From a virus: a stretch of DNA of 42,707 nucleotides. The notes below the pieces were generated by a model, which was not told where the DNA came from, searched no databases, and saw only the letters and a program-made list of their open reading frames with translations. Every line of letters starts with the position of its first letter. Position 1 is the stretch's first letter. Location of the stretch: IMG/VR virus record IMGVR_UViG_3300021406_000019, positions 1-42,707 of that record; one strand, 5' to 3'. Below are positions 1 to 5,965 of the stretch, piece after piece. The position numbers and the translations under genes are program-made.

Positions 1-94
1 GCTGTTCGACGATCGAAATCGCGTTCCCGTTCTTTGCAGGGTTGAAATGACTATCCTCCATATTGCTTAGATTGACCCGTTTTATCTCAGCCAT
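1..94 (-). CDS. 5' part of the 68-aa protein gene completed at 42468..42674
   Basis: The first 31 codons (MAEIKRVNLS...) of the gene seen whole at the right end. It is cut only because the circular molecule was linearised here. Its ATG at position 94 lies inside the last 13 bases of the preceding gene (82..297), so the two are probably translationally coupled across the artificial junction. Confidence 0.85.
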   Translation of the reverse strand, partial: MAEIKRVNLSNMEDSHFNPAKNGNAISIVEQ

Positions 95-127
95 TTTTTT
101 GAGGGAAGATTAAGATGTTTTTTTTCT
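1..127. repeat. Terminal redundancy, left copy (127 bp)
   Basis: The first 127 bases are identical to bases 42581-42707. An exact overlap of this length is typical of a de Bruijn assembly of a circular or circularly permuted molecule, so position 42580 should join position 1 and the unit is about 42,580 bp. A genuine short terminal repeat cannot be excluded from sequence alone. Confidence 0.95.
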
Positions 128-297
128 TTTTCCGTCAAGAGCTTCGTAAATGATTCTCCGCAATGGCATCCCGAAGGATACACGGTCATCGCACTGATGG
201 GAGAATCCCTGTCGGGGCGCACAGGAACTTCAAACGGTTTTGGCCGAAAGGCATCCCCACACAGCTTACAATGGGCAACTAATCGTGATTCAATCAT
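82..297 (-). CDS. Small putative zinc-binding protein, 71 aa
   Basis: Unrecognised protein of 71 residues. It has a C-x2-C pair at residues 10/13 and a second Cys pair (CHC) at 44/46 in 'YPSGCHCGESF', spaced like a small zinc ribbon, followed by a basic tail (TEKEKKHLNLPSKK). The chosen ATG follows the stop of the 54-aa gene by 5 nt. A TAAAAT hexamer lies 7 nt before the ATG, but the gene may simply be read from the chaperonin operon. Its 3' end overlaps the next gene (start at 94) by 13 nt. Function unknown; metal binding is inferred from the cysteines only. Confidence 0.7.
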   Translation of the reverse strand: MIESRLVAHCKLCGDAFRPKPFEVPVRPDRDSPISAMTVYPSGCHCGESFTKLLTEKEKKHLNLPSKKWLR

Positions 298-302
298 ACC
301 AT

Positions 303-467
303 TTATTTTATATTAAGGGCAAGATTTATTCTCCTGTGGCATTCTTTGCACATTTTCTCCTTCGACATCGCCATATCACCCGTGGGAATGCGAATTTCGC
401 GCTTCTTTACCGTCCACGCGAGGCGGTTTCGCTTACAGAATTTACACTTGCGGAATAGCTGGAGCAT
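303..467 (-). CDS. Tiny two-CxxC zinc-ribbon-like protein, 54 aa
   Basis: A short frame starting with ATG inside the last codons of groEL (26-nt overlap) and ending TAA at 303. The 54-residue product has C8-x2-C11 and C40-x2-C43 separated by a basic linker (KKREIRIPTG), the layout of a four-cysteine zinc ribbon. No Shine-Dalgarno is visible, so translation probably relies on coupling to groEL. It is followed 5 nt later by another Cys-pair protein. It could act as a nucleic-acid-binding regulator, but nothing more specific can be said. Confidence 0.65.
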   Translation of the reverse strand: MLQLFRKCKFCKRNRLAWTVKKREIRIPTGDMAMSKEKMCKECHRRINLALNIK

Positions 468-1974
468 TGGTTTGGTCTTGTTCTGGAATGGTTATAATCG
501 ACCCGGCGGTGAGAATGGACGCCGCCACGCCAATAGCATTTTTCGCGGCATTTAACACGACGTCCGCCGCATCGACGATATTGGCCTCGAACATATCAAC
601 GATTTTTCCGCTTCGCGTATCTATACCTTTGTTCCGAGGTATTATTTTTCCATCAATTCCTGCATTTTTTAGAATTGTTGCGAAGGGAGCAGTTAAAGCA
701 AAATTCAGAATGTGGGTTCCGACAGTATCAGCTTCCAAATTTATATTCGCCAAGCTAACGCCTCCTCCCGCAACGACGCCATTCTCCAATGCGCACGCTG
801 CCGAGTTAATGGCGTCTTCGACTTTCAGTCTTCGGTAGGCCAAGGCTGATTCCGAATGTCCTCCCACGAAATAGCGCGCCGTATTCGTGTTAATCCGCGC
901 TGCGCGAAGCAATGCGGCGTCCGATCCGTCGACTTTCAGACCCATAATATGCTTGCCGAGGTCGTTTACGCCTTCGAGATAGGTACTATCTTTCGTTACG
1001 GTGATGTATTTCACTCCTCCCAAGTCTTCTGGCGTCGCTTTCTGGAGGGGTCTGCCCGATTGCGTGCTGATAATGTTCCCCCCCGTCGCGATTGCCAAGT
1101 CTTCCCACCACTCTTCGCGCCAGAGCACAGGCATTTTTATTGCCACCGTCTTGAATCCCCTGACTGCGCGGGTGCGGATAAGGTCGGCAATGACCGGCGG
1201 CTCGATTTCTTCGCAGAAGATAACCAATTCCCGCACGGAACTGCTGAATAACGTCTGGAACAGCTTCTCGAAGTCCATCGCCGAGGTTACTTTCTGCCGC
1301 AAGAGGAGCACAGATGTTTCTTTCCAACGCAAGGAAGACGTCAGTGCGCCTTTTTCGTCAATATCGCACATATAGGGACTCATGTAGGTCGCTCCGTCAA
1401 TCGTAATGCCTGTTCCGATTGAATATGAGTCCTCGGTGGTCTTTGACACATCCCAATGGATGATGCCTTCTTTACCGATTTTCTGGTAAATCTCCTGAAT
1501 CAACGCTCCGATTTCTTCATCCTCGGCCGAAATCGATGCTACGGCCTTTATTTCGTCCACGGTGATGGTTTTCTTCTGCGAGGCGATAGACGCTTCGATT
1601 AACGGAATGCACGCTTCTAGGGACGTTTTAAGCTCCATAGGGGGCACGGTGCCGATATGTTTCATGCCTTCCTCCAAAATCGCAGCCGTAAGCACGCAGG
1701 TCGTCGAGCTGCCGTCTCCCGACTGCTTGTTCGCACGGTTGATGCTTTCGAGCAGTATCCGATGACCCAAGCGTTCAATCGGATCGGCAAGGACTATGGC
1801 GTTTGCAATACTGTAACCATCATTCGTTAAAAAATACCCTGGTCGTTCCATAGTCTCGATGATACCGTTCGCTCCCGCCGTCCCCATCGTTTTCCCGACC
1901 GCTTCGGCGACTTTCTTAATGCCCGTAAGCATCTTTGCCCGCGTTGACTCTTCGGTAAATAAATTGTCTTTCAT
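442..1974 (-). CDS. groEL: Phage-encoded group I chaperonin (GroEL/Cpn60), 510 aa
   Basis: ATP-driven folding chaperonin of the GroEL family; the homologue forms a ring whose chamber closes on a GroES cap. The start chosen (MKDNLFTEESTRAKML) aligns with the GroEL N-terminus and overlaps the preceding stop as ATGA; a longer frame to 2097 overlaps the upstream gene and has no GroEL match. Nucleotide-site residues are present: D52 in 'TNDG', 'SGDGSSTT' with D87, and the late aspartate in 'KVEDA' (D387), followed by 'VVAGGG'. The apical 'SPYM' segment is also recognisable. The usual C-terminal GGM tail is absent (ends ...NAPAIPQV) and it is about 35 residues shorter than cellular GroEL. It probably works with the small GroES two genes upstream to fold virion proteins. 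It is divergent, so it was not recently copied from a host. Confidence 0.95.
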   Translation of the reverse strand: MKDNLFTEESTRAKMLTGIKKVAEAVGKTMGTAGANGIIETMERPGYFLTNDGYSIANAIVLADPIERLGHRILLESINRANKQSGDGSSTTCVLTAAILEEGMKHIGTVPPMELKTSLEACIPLIEASIASQKKTITVDEIKAVASISAEDEEIGALIQEIYQKIGKEGIIHWDVSKTTEDSYSIGTGITIDGATYMSPYMCDIDEKGALTSSLRWKETSVLLLRQKVTSAMDFEKLFQTLFSSSVRELVIFCEEIEPPVIADLIRTRAVRGFKTVAIKMPVLWREEWWEDLAIATGGNIISTQSGRPLQKATPEDLGGVKYITVTKDSTYLEGVNDLGKHIMGLKVDGSDAALLRAARINTNTARYFVGGHSESALAYRRLKVEDAINSAACALENGVVAGGGVSLANINLEADTVGTHILNFALTAPFATILKNAGIDGKIIPRNKGIDTRSGKIVDMFEANIVDAADVVLNAAKNAIGVAASILTAGSIITIPEQDQTNAPAIPQV

Positions 1975-2186
1975 TGTTTTGGATATTCGTGAATAAATAA
2001 CGGATCGTTCGGCTTCAGAATCTCGCGGAGGTGATAGCTCAGGTAGATTAACTTCGCTTCCAGCCTGAAATATTTCTGCAATCCGCACCGTTCGCACCGT
2101 TCTACCGCACCGTCCGGAAATTCCTGTACCGTTCTAAACTTATGCAACCAACTGCCTCTACAGTATGAATTTTGATATTTTCTCAT
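1971..2186 (-). CDS. Small CxxC protein between groES and groEL, 71 aa
   Basis: Unrecognised 71-residue protein. It has one early Cys (residue 9), the segment 'GSWLHKFRTVQEFPDGAVER', and 'CERCG' in the middle, which together could form a zinc site. Start ATG at 2186 overlaps the groES stop as ATGA, and its own stop overlaps the groEL start as ATGA, so it sits in a translationally coupled groES-x-groEL cassette. The position suggests joint expression with the chaperonin. Whether it touches the chaperonin ring is unknown. Confidence 0.75.
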   Translation of the reverse strand: MRKYQNSYCRGSWLHKFRTVQEFPDGAVERCERCGLQKYFRLEAKLIYLSYHLREILKPNDPLFIHEYPKQ

Positions 2187-2431
2187 TCGTGGGGTTCGAC
2201 AGCCCTGATTTCGCTCCATTTCACAAGCCAGTAGTATGAATCATCGTCTTTCGGGTAGCGAGCCGCCATCCACGAGTCAAAGAAGACTTTATCGCCCTGT
2301 TTTACCTCTTGTGCAGGATCGGAAACAGCAATCACAATCCCAATTTCTTCGTACGTTCCCCTGTCGTAGGCGATAAACGTATCGTGCTTGACGGGTTCTA
2401 TTAAAATGTGTCCGTTCACTGGTTTTATCAT
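2183..2431 (-). CDS. groES: GroES-like co-chaperonin, 82 aa
   Basis: Lid protein of the GroEL system. 'MIKPVNGHILIEPV' matches the GroES N-terminal strand, 'YEEIGIVIAVSD' the strand after the mobile loop, and 'VKQGDKVFFDSW' and 'WLVKWSEIRAVE' the closing strands. It is about 15 residues shorter than bacterial GroES: the mobile loop is only about 15 residues (KHDTFIAYDRGTY) and lacks the usual GGIVL contact, with FIAY as a possible hydrophobic replacement. The start at 2431 overlaps the stop of the small membrane gene as ATGA. Its pairing with a phage GroEL two genes on supports the call. T4 gp31 is a precedent for a phage-adapted lid. Confidence 0.85.
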   Translation of the reverse strand: MIKPVNGHILIEPVKHDTFIAYDRGTYEEIGIVIAVSDPAQEVKQGDKVFFDSWMAARYPKDDDSYYWLVKWSEIRAVEPHE

Positions 2432-2619
2432 TCTTCGGGTGGGGCAAACGGATCGGCCTTTTCTTCGGGAATGATGGTCGCGGGATTCTTCGCGGCGGCA
2501 TTCCACGGGTTTGATTTCGTTCTGGCGGTTCGTGAACCATCGCGCAGAGCCGCACAGTATGCCGTTATCGTTCCGCCGCAGATGAATCCAATCAAAAATA
2601 TAAAAATATCGTGCTTCAT
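2428..2619 (-). CDS. Small single-span membrane protein, 63 aa
   Basis: N-terminal hydrophobic helix at about residues 4-24 (IFIFLIGFICGGTITAYCAA), then a polar tail rich in Ala, Pro and charge ending PFAPPEE. Start and stop both form ATGA overlaps with neighbours (2616..2798 upstream, groES downstream), so it belongs to the chaperonin operon. No family recognised. Its place next to another small membrane protein suggests an Rz/Rz1-like or membrane-anchored accessory pair, but no motif supports that. Confidence 0.7.
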   Translation of the reverse strand: MKHDIFIFLIGFICGGTITAYCAALRDGSRTARTKSNPWNAAAKNPATIIPEEKADPFAPPEE

Positions 2620-2798
2620 TTTATGAGGGTAACGCAGCCGTTTGATGACAAATTCTGCAACAGGGAAGTAACTTCATTCATCCATGGGATAAGCCTGAAA
2701 ACGACGAAGAAGACAGCAAGCATCAATCCGAGCAAATACAGAATAAGCTTATATTTCTGGCTCCAGTCGGACACCCTGATTGTCTTATCGCCTTCCAT
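2616..2798 (-). CDS. Small membrane protein heading the chaperonin operon, 60 aa
   Basis: Unrecognised 60-residue protein with one strong transmembrane helix at about residues 18-37 (LILYLLGLMLAVFFVVFRLI) after a polar N-terminus, and a short C-terminal tail. It is the first gene of the run 2798 -> 303 and has its own promoter: TGGTATACT with the hexamer six bases before the ATG, predicting a leaderless mRNA. Its stop overlaps the next ATG as ATGA. Confidence 0.75.
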   Translation of the reverse strand: MEGDKTIRVSDWSQKYKLILYLLGLMLAVFFVVFRLIPWMNEVTSLLQNLSSNGCVTLIK

Positions 2799-2804
2799 AG
2801 AGAC

Positions 2805-2813
2805 AGTATACCA
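2805..2813 (-). promoter_or_regulatory. Extended -10 promoter, leaderless, for the chaperonin operon
   Basis: On the minus strand TGGTATACT followed by exactly six bases (GTCTCT) and the ATG at 2798. TGn plus TATACT is a good extended -10 element, and the usual start point 7 nt downstream falls on the A of the ATG. A weak TTGTCC lies 20 bp upstream. Confidence 0.65.
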
Positions 2814-2816
2814 TGC

Positions 2817-3197
2817 CTATTTTCCCGTGGGGACAAGGTGTTTATAATACGCAATCTTCGCTTCGTAGTCTTTCCGCGTCCATTGGAGGTTCTTGGAAGC
2901 CTGCCGAAGTTCGTACAGTTCGGCAACCTTCTCGGTTCCGAGCCGCCTGCCGAACTCGTACTGATTTCCGTCGAGAAAGATGTTGCAGTACGCACACTGG
3001 GGTTTTACGTTGTCGGGATTGAAATACAATGCTAGTCCGCAAACCGAGGCTTTGATGAAATGACCCGCATGGTACTTCTTTCCCGAAAGACGCGTCCGGT
3101 CGCAGGTAAAACAGCGGCCGCGACCTTTCTTTTTCACCCAAGACGCAAAAGCCGACCAGAGTTCCTTCTTAAGGCTGCTGATCGGCTTTTGTTTCAT
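2817..3197 (-). CDS. ninG: NinG-like (Rap) recombination nuclease, 126 aa
   Basis: Resembles lambda NinG/Rap, a zinc-containing HNH-like endonuclease acting on branched recombination intermediates. Diagnostic pieces in order: 'CFTCDRTRL' (first Cys pair), 'KYHAGHFIKA' (catalytic-type histidines), 'FNPDNVKPQCAYCNIFLDGN' (second Cys pair and Asn) and 'YEFGRRLG'. It is shorter than lambda NinG (about 200 aa) but has the whole core. The ATG at 3197 sits six bases after TGGTATATT, so the gene is predicted to be transcribed alone as a leaderless mRNA. It would process recombining or concatemeric phage DNA before packaging. Confidence 0.85.
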   Translation of the reverse strand: MKQKPISSLKKELWSAFASWVKKKGRGRCFTCDRTRLSGKKYHAGHFIKASVCGLALYFNPDNVKPQCAYCNIFLDGNQYEFGRRLGTEKVAELYELRQASKNLQWTRKDYEAKIAYYKHLVPTGK

Positions 3198-3203
3198 ACC
3201 GCC

Positions 3204-3212
3204 AATATACCA
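3204..3212 (-). promoter_or_regulatory. Extended -10 promoter, leaderless, for ninG
   Basis: TGGTATATT, six bases (GGCGGT), then the ATG at 3197. This is the same geometry as at 2805 and 9124. Confidence 0.65.
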
Positions 3213-3219
3213 CTTTTTT

Positions 3220-4008
3220 CTAATTCGTGGAATTGAGATTCAAGAAAGGAAGCGGAGCATTCCCTGTCATGTACGTCGGCAAGGTTCCATTCCACTTAGA
3301 AATGGCTTGCAACTGAACATAATCCGCACCGCCTTGGCTGTTAATAGCCTCAGCCTGAATCTTAATCTGTTCCGCTTGGGCTTCCGCTTGGGTAATCGTC
3401 GTCGATGCGTCAATCTGAGCCTTCTGGTAAAGCTGTTCGGCGGTCAAGACATTCTGCTGCGCCGTTACCTTATCCTCGATAGCCTGATTGTACTGATCCG
3501 AAAACTGGAAATTGACGATATTCAGAGAGTCCATATTCACCCCAAACGCCTGCAATTTCGTCGTAAGCAACGTAAGCATGTCTTCCCGCGCTTTCTCACG
3601 TTCCGTTACCAACTCCTCGGCCGTATAGTTCGCCGTTACCGACTTGATTGATTCCTGGATGGCCGGATCAATAACTCGATTCTGGTAGTCTGAACCGATA
3701 GACTGGTAAATCTCGCCAGCGTCTTTAGGGTTAACGTGGAAGTTAATCGCGACGGTAGCCGTAATCTGCTGGAGGTCATTTGACGCCGCAGTCGCATCAA
3801 CTTGCTCTTTTTGGGTCTGCGTATCCATGAGGACTACGTTCTGCACCAAAGGAATCTGGACATATAATCCTGGATTGACGTTTCCCCGAACCGCACCAAA
3901 AGTCGTCCTGACACCGATGTAGCCCGCAGGGACAACCCCTACCGAAAGAAACAAGAGAATCAATACTATTACTCCGAAACCTACGCCAAAAATCGCGGTT
4001 TTATTCAT
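3220..4008 (-). CDS. SPFH/prohibitin-like membrane protein, 262 aa
   Basis: Band-7/SPFH family. Residues 5-28 form one N-terminal membrane helix, followed by 'VPAGYIGVRTTFGAV...NPGLYVQIPLVQNVV', the conserved entry to the SPFH domain, and 'TATVAINFHVNPKDAGEIYQSIG...RVIDPAIQESIKSVTANYTAEELVTEREKAR', the classic prohibitin core. The C-terminal half is a coiled coil (about residues 165-225) rich in Ala, Gln and Glu, as in stomatins and prohibitins, which oligomerise into membrane rings. It starts 5 nt after the ParB-like gene and an AAGGATG lies upstream. Cellular relatives organise membrane domains and regulate proteases or channels. Here it may form a host-membrane scaffold during infection. 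An SPFH protein is unusual in a 42-kb phage. Confidence 0.92.
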   Translation of the reverse strand: MNKTAIFGVGFGVIVLILLFLSVGVVPAGYIGVRTTFGAVRGNVNPGLYVQIPLVQNVVLMDTQTQKEQVDATAASNDLQQITATVAINFHVNPKDAGEIYQSIGSDYQNRVIDPAIQESIKSVTANYTAEELVTEREKAREDMLTLLTTKLQAFGVNMDSLNIVNFQFSDQYNQAIEDKVTAQQNVLTAEQLYQKAQIDASTTITQAEAQAEQIKIQAEAINSQGGADYVQLQAISKWNGTLPTYMTGNAPLPFLNLNSTN

Positions 4009-4013
4009 GTTTG

Positions 4014-4913
4014 TTATTCATCCTTCTTTTTTCGCTGCGGGTCTTCGTAATCCACATCAATCAGTTCCTTGATGATTGGCAATGCTTCCTGCAATTTCTT
4101 GTGGAAATTTGTGCTTATGGTCAGATGCTTGTTGTTCAGAGCAATCTGTCCGTAAAACACAATAGATGCTGTTGCAGCCTGCGCAATCTCAATGGCCTGT
4201 TTTGTGAAGTATCCCGATTCCTTGGAAGCCTTGGAGGGGGAATAGTCCGGATCGTTCACGATTTTTTCGGCCAACTTTTCTCCTGACAGGGAAATAGCCT
4301 TCCGGTATTTCCGCAGTTCCCGTGCCGTCATGATGACTTTACGGTCAATCTTGTCTATGAGGGCTTTCTCCACCTTATCCCGCAGTTCCTCGGAATTCCT
4401 GAGAATACGGGAAATGGACCCCATTTCGGAGATGTAGTCGAATGGCAACTTCCGATCCATCAGGCTTGTCGCCGTCCGCTTGGAAAGAGATGAAATCAAC
4501 TGGTAGCTCTGAACCTGCTTTTGGCTCAATCCCAGAAGATTCTGCGCTTCCCCGCTTGTTGCACCCGTGGAATCCATGAAATTCTTTAATGCCAATGATT
4601 TCTCCCATGCGTTCCATTGGGTATGCTGTTCCTGAAGGTTAAACCTCATAATCATCCTGTCTTCCTCGGACATTGATTCCTGAATGATGACAGGAACTTC
4701 TTTCAGCCCCAGCTTTTTCGCCGAACGATAGCGGCGTTCGCCGTCGATGAGAAGATACCCTTTGTCGGTATCTTCGACCACCAACGGTTGCAAGATTCCC
4801 TTGCGGGAAATAGAACTTTCGAGCTTCCGCATTTCCTCTGGAGAAAACTCCTGCCGGGGATTCTGCGGATCGGGCTTCACTTCTTCGATTTTTAAGATAG
4901 TTATTTTGTTCAT
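4014..4913 (-). CDS. ParB-like DNA-binding protein, 299 aa
   Basis: ParB/Spo0J-type N-terminal domain: 'LKIEEVKPDPQNPRQEF' then 'LLIDGERRYRSAKKLG' (the CTP-binding arginine patch, about residues 56-69) and 'VPVIIQESMSEEDRMIMRFNLQEQH'. A helix-turn-helix follows at about residues 118-145 (EAQNLLGLSQKQVQSYQLI). The C-terminal part is less typical. No ParA ATPase is encoded in the window, so plasmid-style partition is unlikely. ParB-like proteins without ParA in phages can act as regulators, nucleases or DNA-spreading factors. The upstream segment is AT-rich without a clear ribosome site. It is followed closely by the SPFH gene. Confidence 0.88.
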   Translation of the reverse strand: MNKITILKIEEVKPDPQNPRQEFSPEEMRKLESSISRKGILQPLVVEDTDKGYLLIDGERRYRSAKKLGLKEVPVIIQESMSEEDRMIMRFNLQEQHTQWNAWEKSLALKNFMDSTGATSGEAQNLLGLSQKQVQSYQLISSLSKRTATSLMDRKLPFDYISEMGSISRILRNSEELRDKVEKALIDKIDRKVIMTARELRKYRKAISLSGEKLAEKIVNDPDYSPSKASKESGYFTKQAIEIAQAATASIVFYGQIALNNKHLTISTNFHKKLQEALPIIKELIDVDYEDPQRKKKDE

Positions 4914-4949
4914 GATATTCGTTTATTCAACAAATTTCTTCTTATTTTC

Positions 4950-5369
4950 TTAGCTGTTTTTCTTTTCCGCTTCGTCGATAATCTGCTGCGCCGACGCAAC
5001 AAATGCCTTTTGGGCATCGGTTGAACCGTCAAGCAAGGCTTCGATTGCCGCGACTTTTCCCGCTTCTGTCAATTCCAACCCACCGTTGCGGAATCCCGCC
5101 TTTACCTGTGTCTGCAAATCCGCGCTGATAAACTTCTTGAATGCGTTCGATATTTTTTCCATAATTGATTTTTTGTTAATTAATTGCAATTCGTAATTCC
5201 ACCCAGTACCGTAATTGCTGACAGCCCACATGCTGTCCTTCCCTGAACCAAGGTGTCCGTCATCTCTCATGACGGAAATCTGATAATTGCCATCAACGGA
5301 ATACACAGTACCCGTGAACACAATATTGTTGTTTTTTCCCTGCACCCGGTCGCCTACGTTGAAATCCAT
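4950..5369 (-). CDS. Two-part protein: KOW-like domain plus helical phage domain, 139 aa
   Basis: Residues 1-68 (FNVGDRVQGK...GTVYSV...ISVMRDDGHLGSG...W...ELQLI) match the middle of the AAA+ ATPase at 5965..7128, where the same order VGDRV, GTV, ISVxRDDGxxGSG, W, ELxxI occurs. Residues 69-139 start with an internal Met (MEKISNAFKKFISADLQTQ) and look like the small helical phage protein with 'LTEAGKVAAIEALLDG'. The gene may be a fusion, or two products may be made from two starts. The KOW-like fold is an inference from the pattern. Start chosen at MDFNVGDRV, 35 nt after the preceding stop; no Shine-Dalgarno is visible. Confidence 0.78.
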   Translation of the reverse strand: MDFNVGDRVQGKNNNIVFTGTVYSVDGNYQISVMRDDGHLGSGKDSMWAVSNYGTGWNYELQLINKKSIMEKISNAFKKFISADLQTQVKAGFRNGGLELTEAGKVAAIEALLDGSTDAQKAFVASAQQIIDEAEKKNS

Positions 5370-5404
5370 GCTGTTTTTATGTTTTTTATGTTGACGTTGT
5401 ACGA

Positions 5405-5734
5405 CTATGATTCGTCCTGTTCTTTATCGTAGATAATAACCTCGCCTTTTTTCCGGTCGATGTGCATGTGGCGGCCGTATTCATCAAGGTCTCCTTCAAT
5501 GGTTCCCCAGAGAAGCTTATGCTTCGATTCTGTTTTGTTCTTTATCTCTTCCAGTTGGTCAACCAGCGCCGAAAATTCATCGTGAATCGCAATCCAGTTC
5601 GGCCGCAAGGGAACGGTTTTCATGGCTTTGCCATGCTCGCAGGAATCGAGTTTCTCCTTGACGCCTTTAATGACACCCGCCATTTCGTCAATCATTTTCT
5701 GCTTATGGTATTTATCTATCACGTCTTCTTCCAT
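5405..5734 (-). CDS. Hypothetical helical protein, 109 aa
   Basis: No family recognised. Mostly charged and helical (MEEDVIDKYHKQKMIDEMAGV...FSALVDQLEEIKNKTESKHKL) with a C-terminal strand-like 'HMHIDRKKGEVIIYDKEQDES'. No membrane segment or cysteine pair. It lies between a zinc-site protein and the KOW-like protein in the same minus-strand run, with 18-nt and 35-nt spacers, and probably shares their transcript. Confidence 0.7.
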   Translation of the reverse strand: MEEDVIDKYHKQKMIDEMAGVIKGVKEKLDSCEHGKAMKTVPLRPNWIAIHDEFSALVDQLEEIKNKTESKHKLLWGTIEGDLDEYGRHMHIDRKKGEVIIYDKEQDES

Positions 5735-5752
5735 CGTAGGTAATTGGTTAAT

Positions 5753-5965
5753 TTATTCGCTGCCGCTTATCTCCCACACAGGTTGCTTTACCAGTGTCCC
5801 GTCTTTCAGCTTGATGGTTTTGTTCTCGTCATAGGTTGCTTGGAACGAGAATTCCGCACCGCTTACGGGGCATATTCCCACACCTTTCTGGGGTACGGGG
5901 AATGCGCCGCCCAAATCCAAAGGGCAACCATGATTAGGACAAAGGATTTTGTCAAATGTTGCCAT
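5753..5965 (-). CDS. Small putative zinc protein, 70 aa
   Basis: Contains 'CPNHGCPL' near residue 9 and 'CPVSGAEF' near residue 32, a possible three- to four-ligand zinc site, then a beta-like C-terminus (YDENKTIKLKDGTLVKQPVWEI). The ATG shares its A with the stop of the AAA+ gene (TAATG), so it is translationally coupled to it. Function unknown. Confidence 0.75.
   Translation of the reverse strand: MATFDKILCPNHGCPLDLGGAFPVPQKGVGICPVSGAEFSFQATYDENKTIKLKDGTLVKQPVWEISGSE

Noticed and set aside
467-838. Plus-strand frame opposite groEL
   Set aside because: Antisense shadow of a well-supported chaperonin gene; no start signals and no recognisable motif.
2183-2185. UGA recoding, considered because of the tRNA-Trp and possible CPR host
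   Set aside because: UGA is used as stop in many ATGA junctions (for example 2183 and 25772), and the tRNA anticodon is CCA, not UCA.
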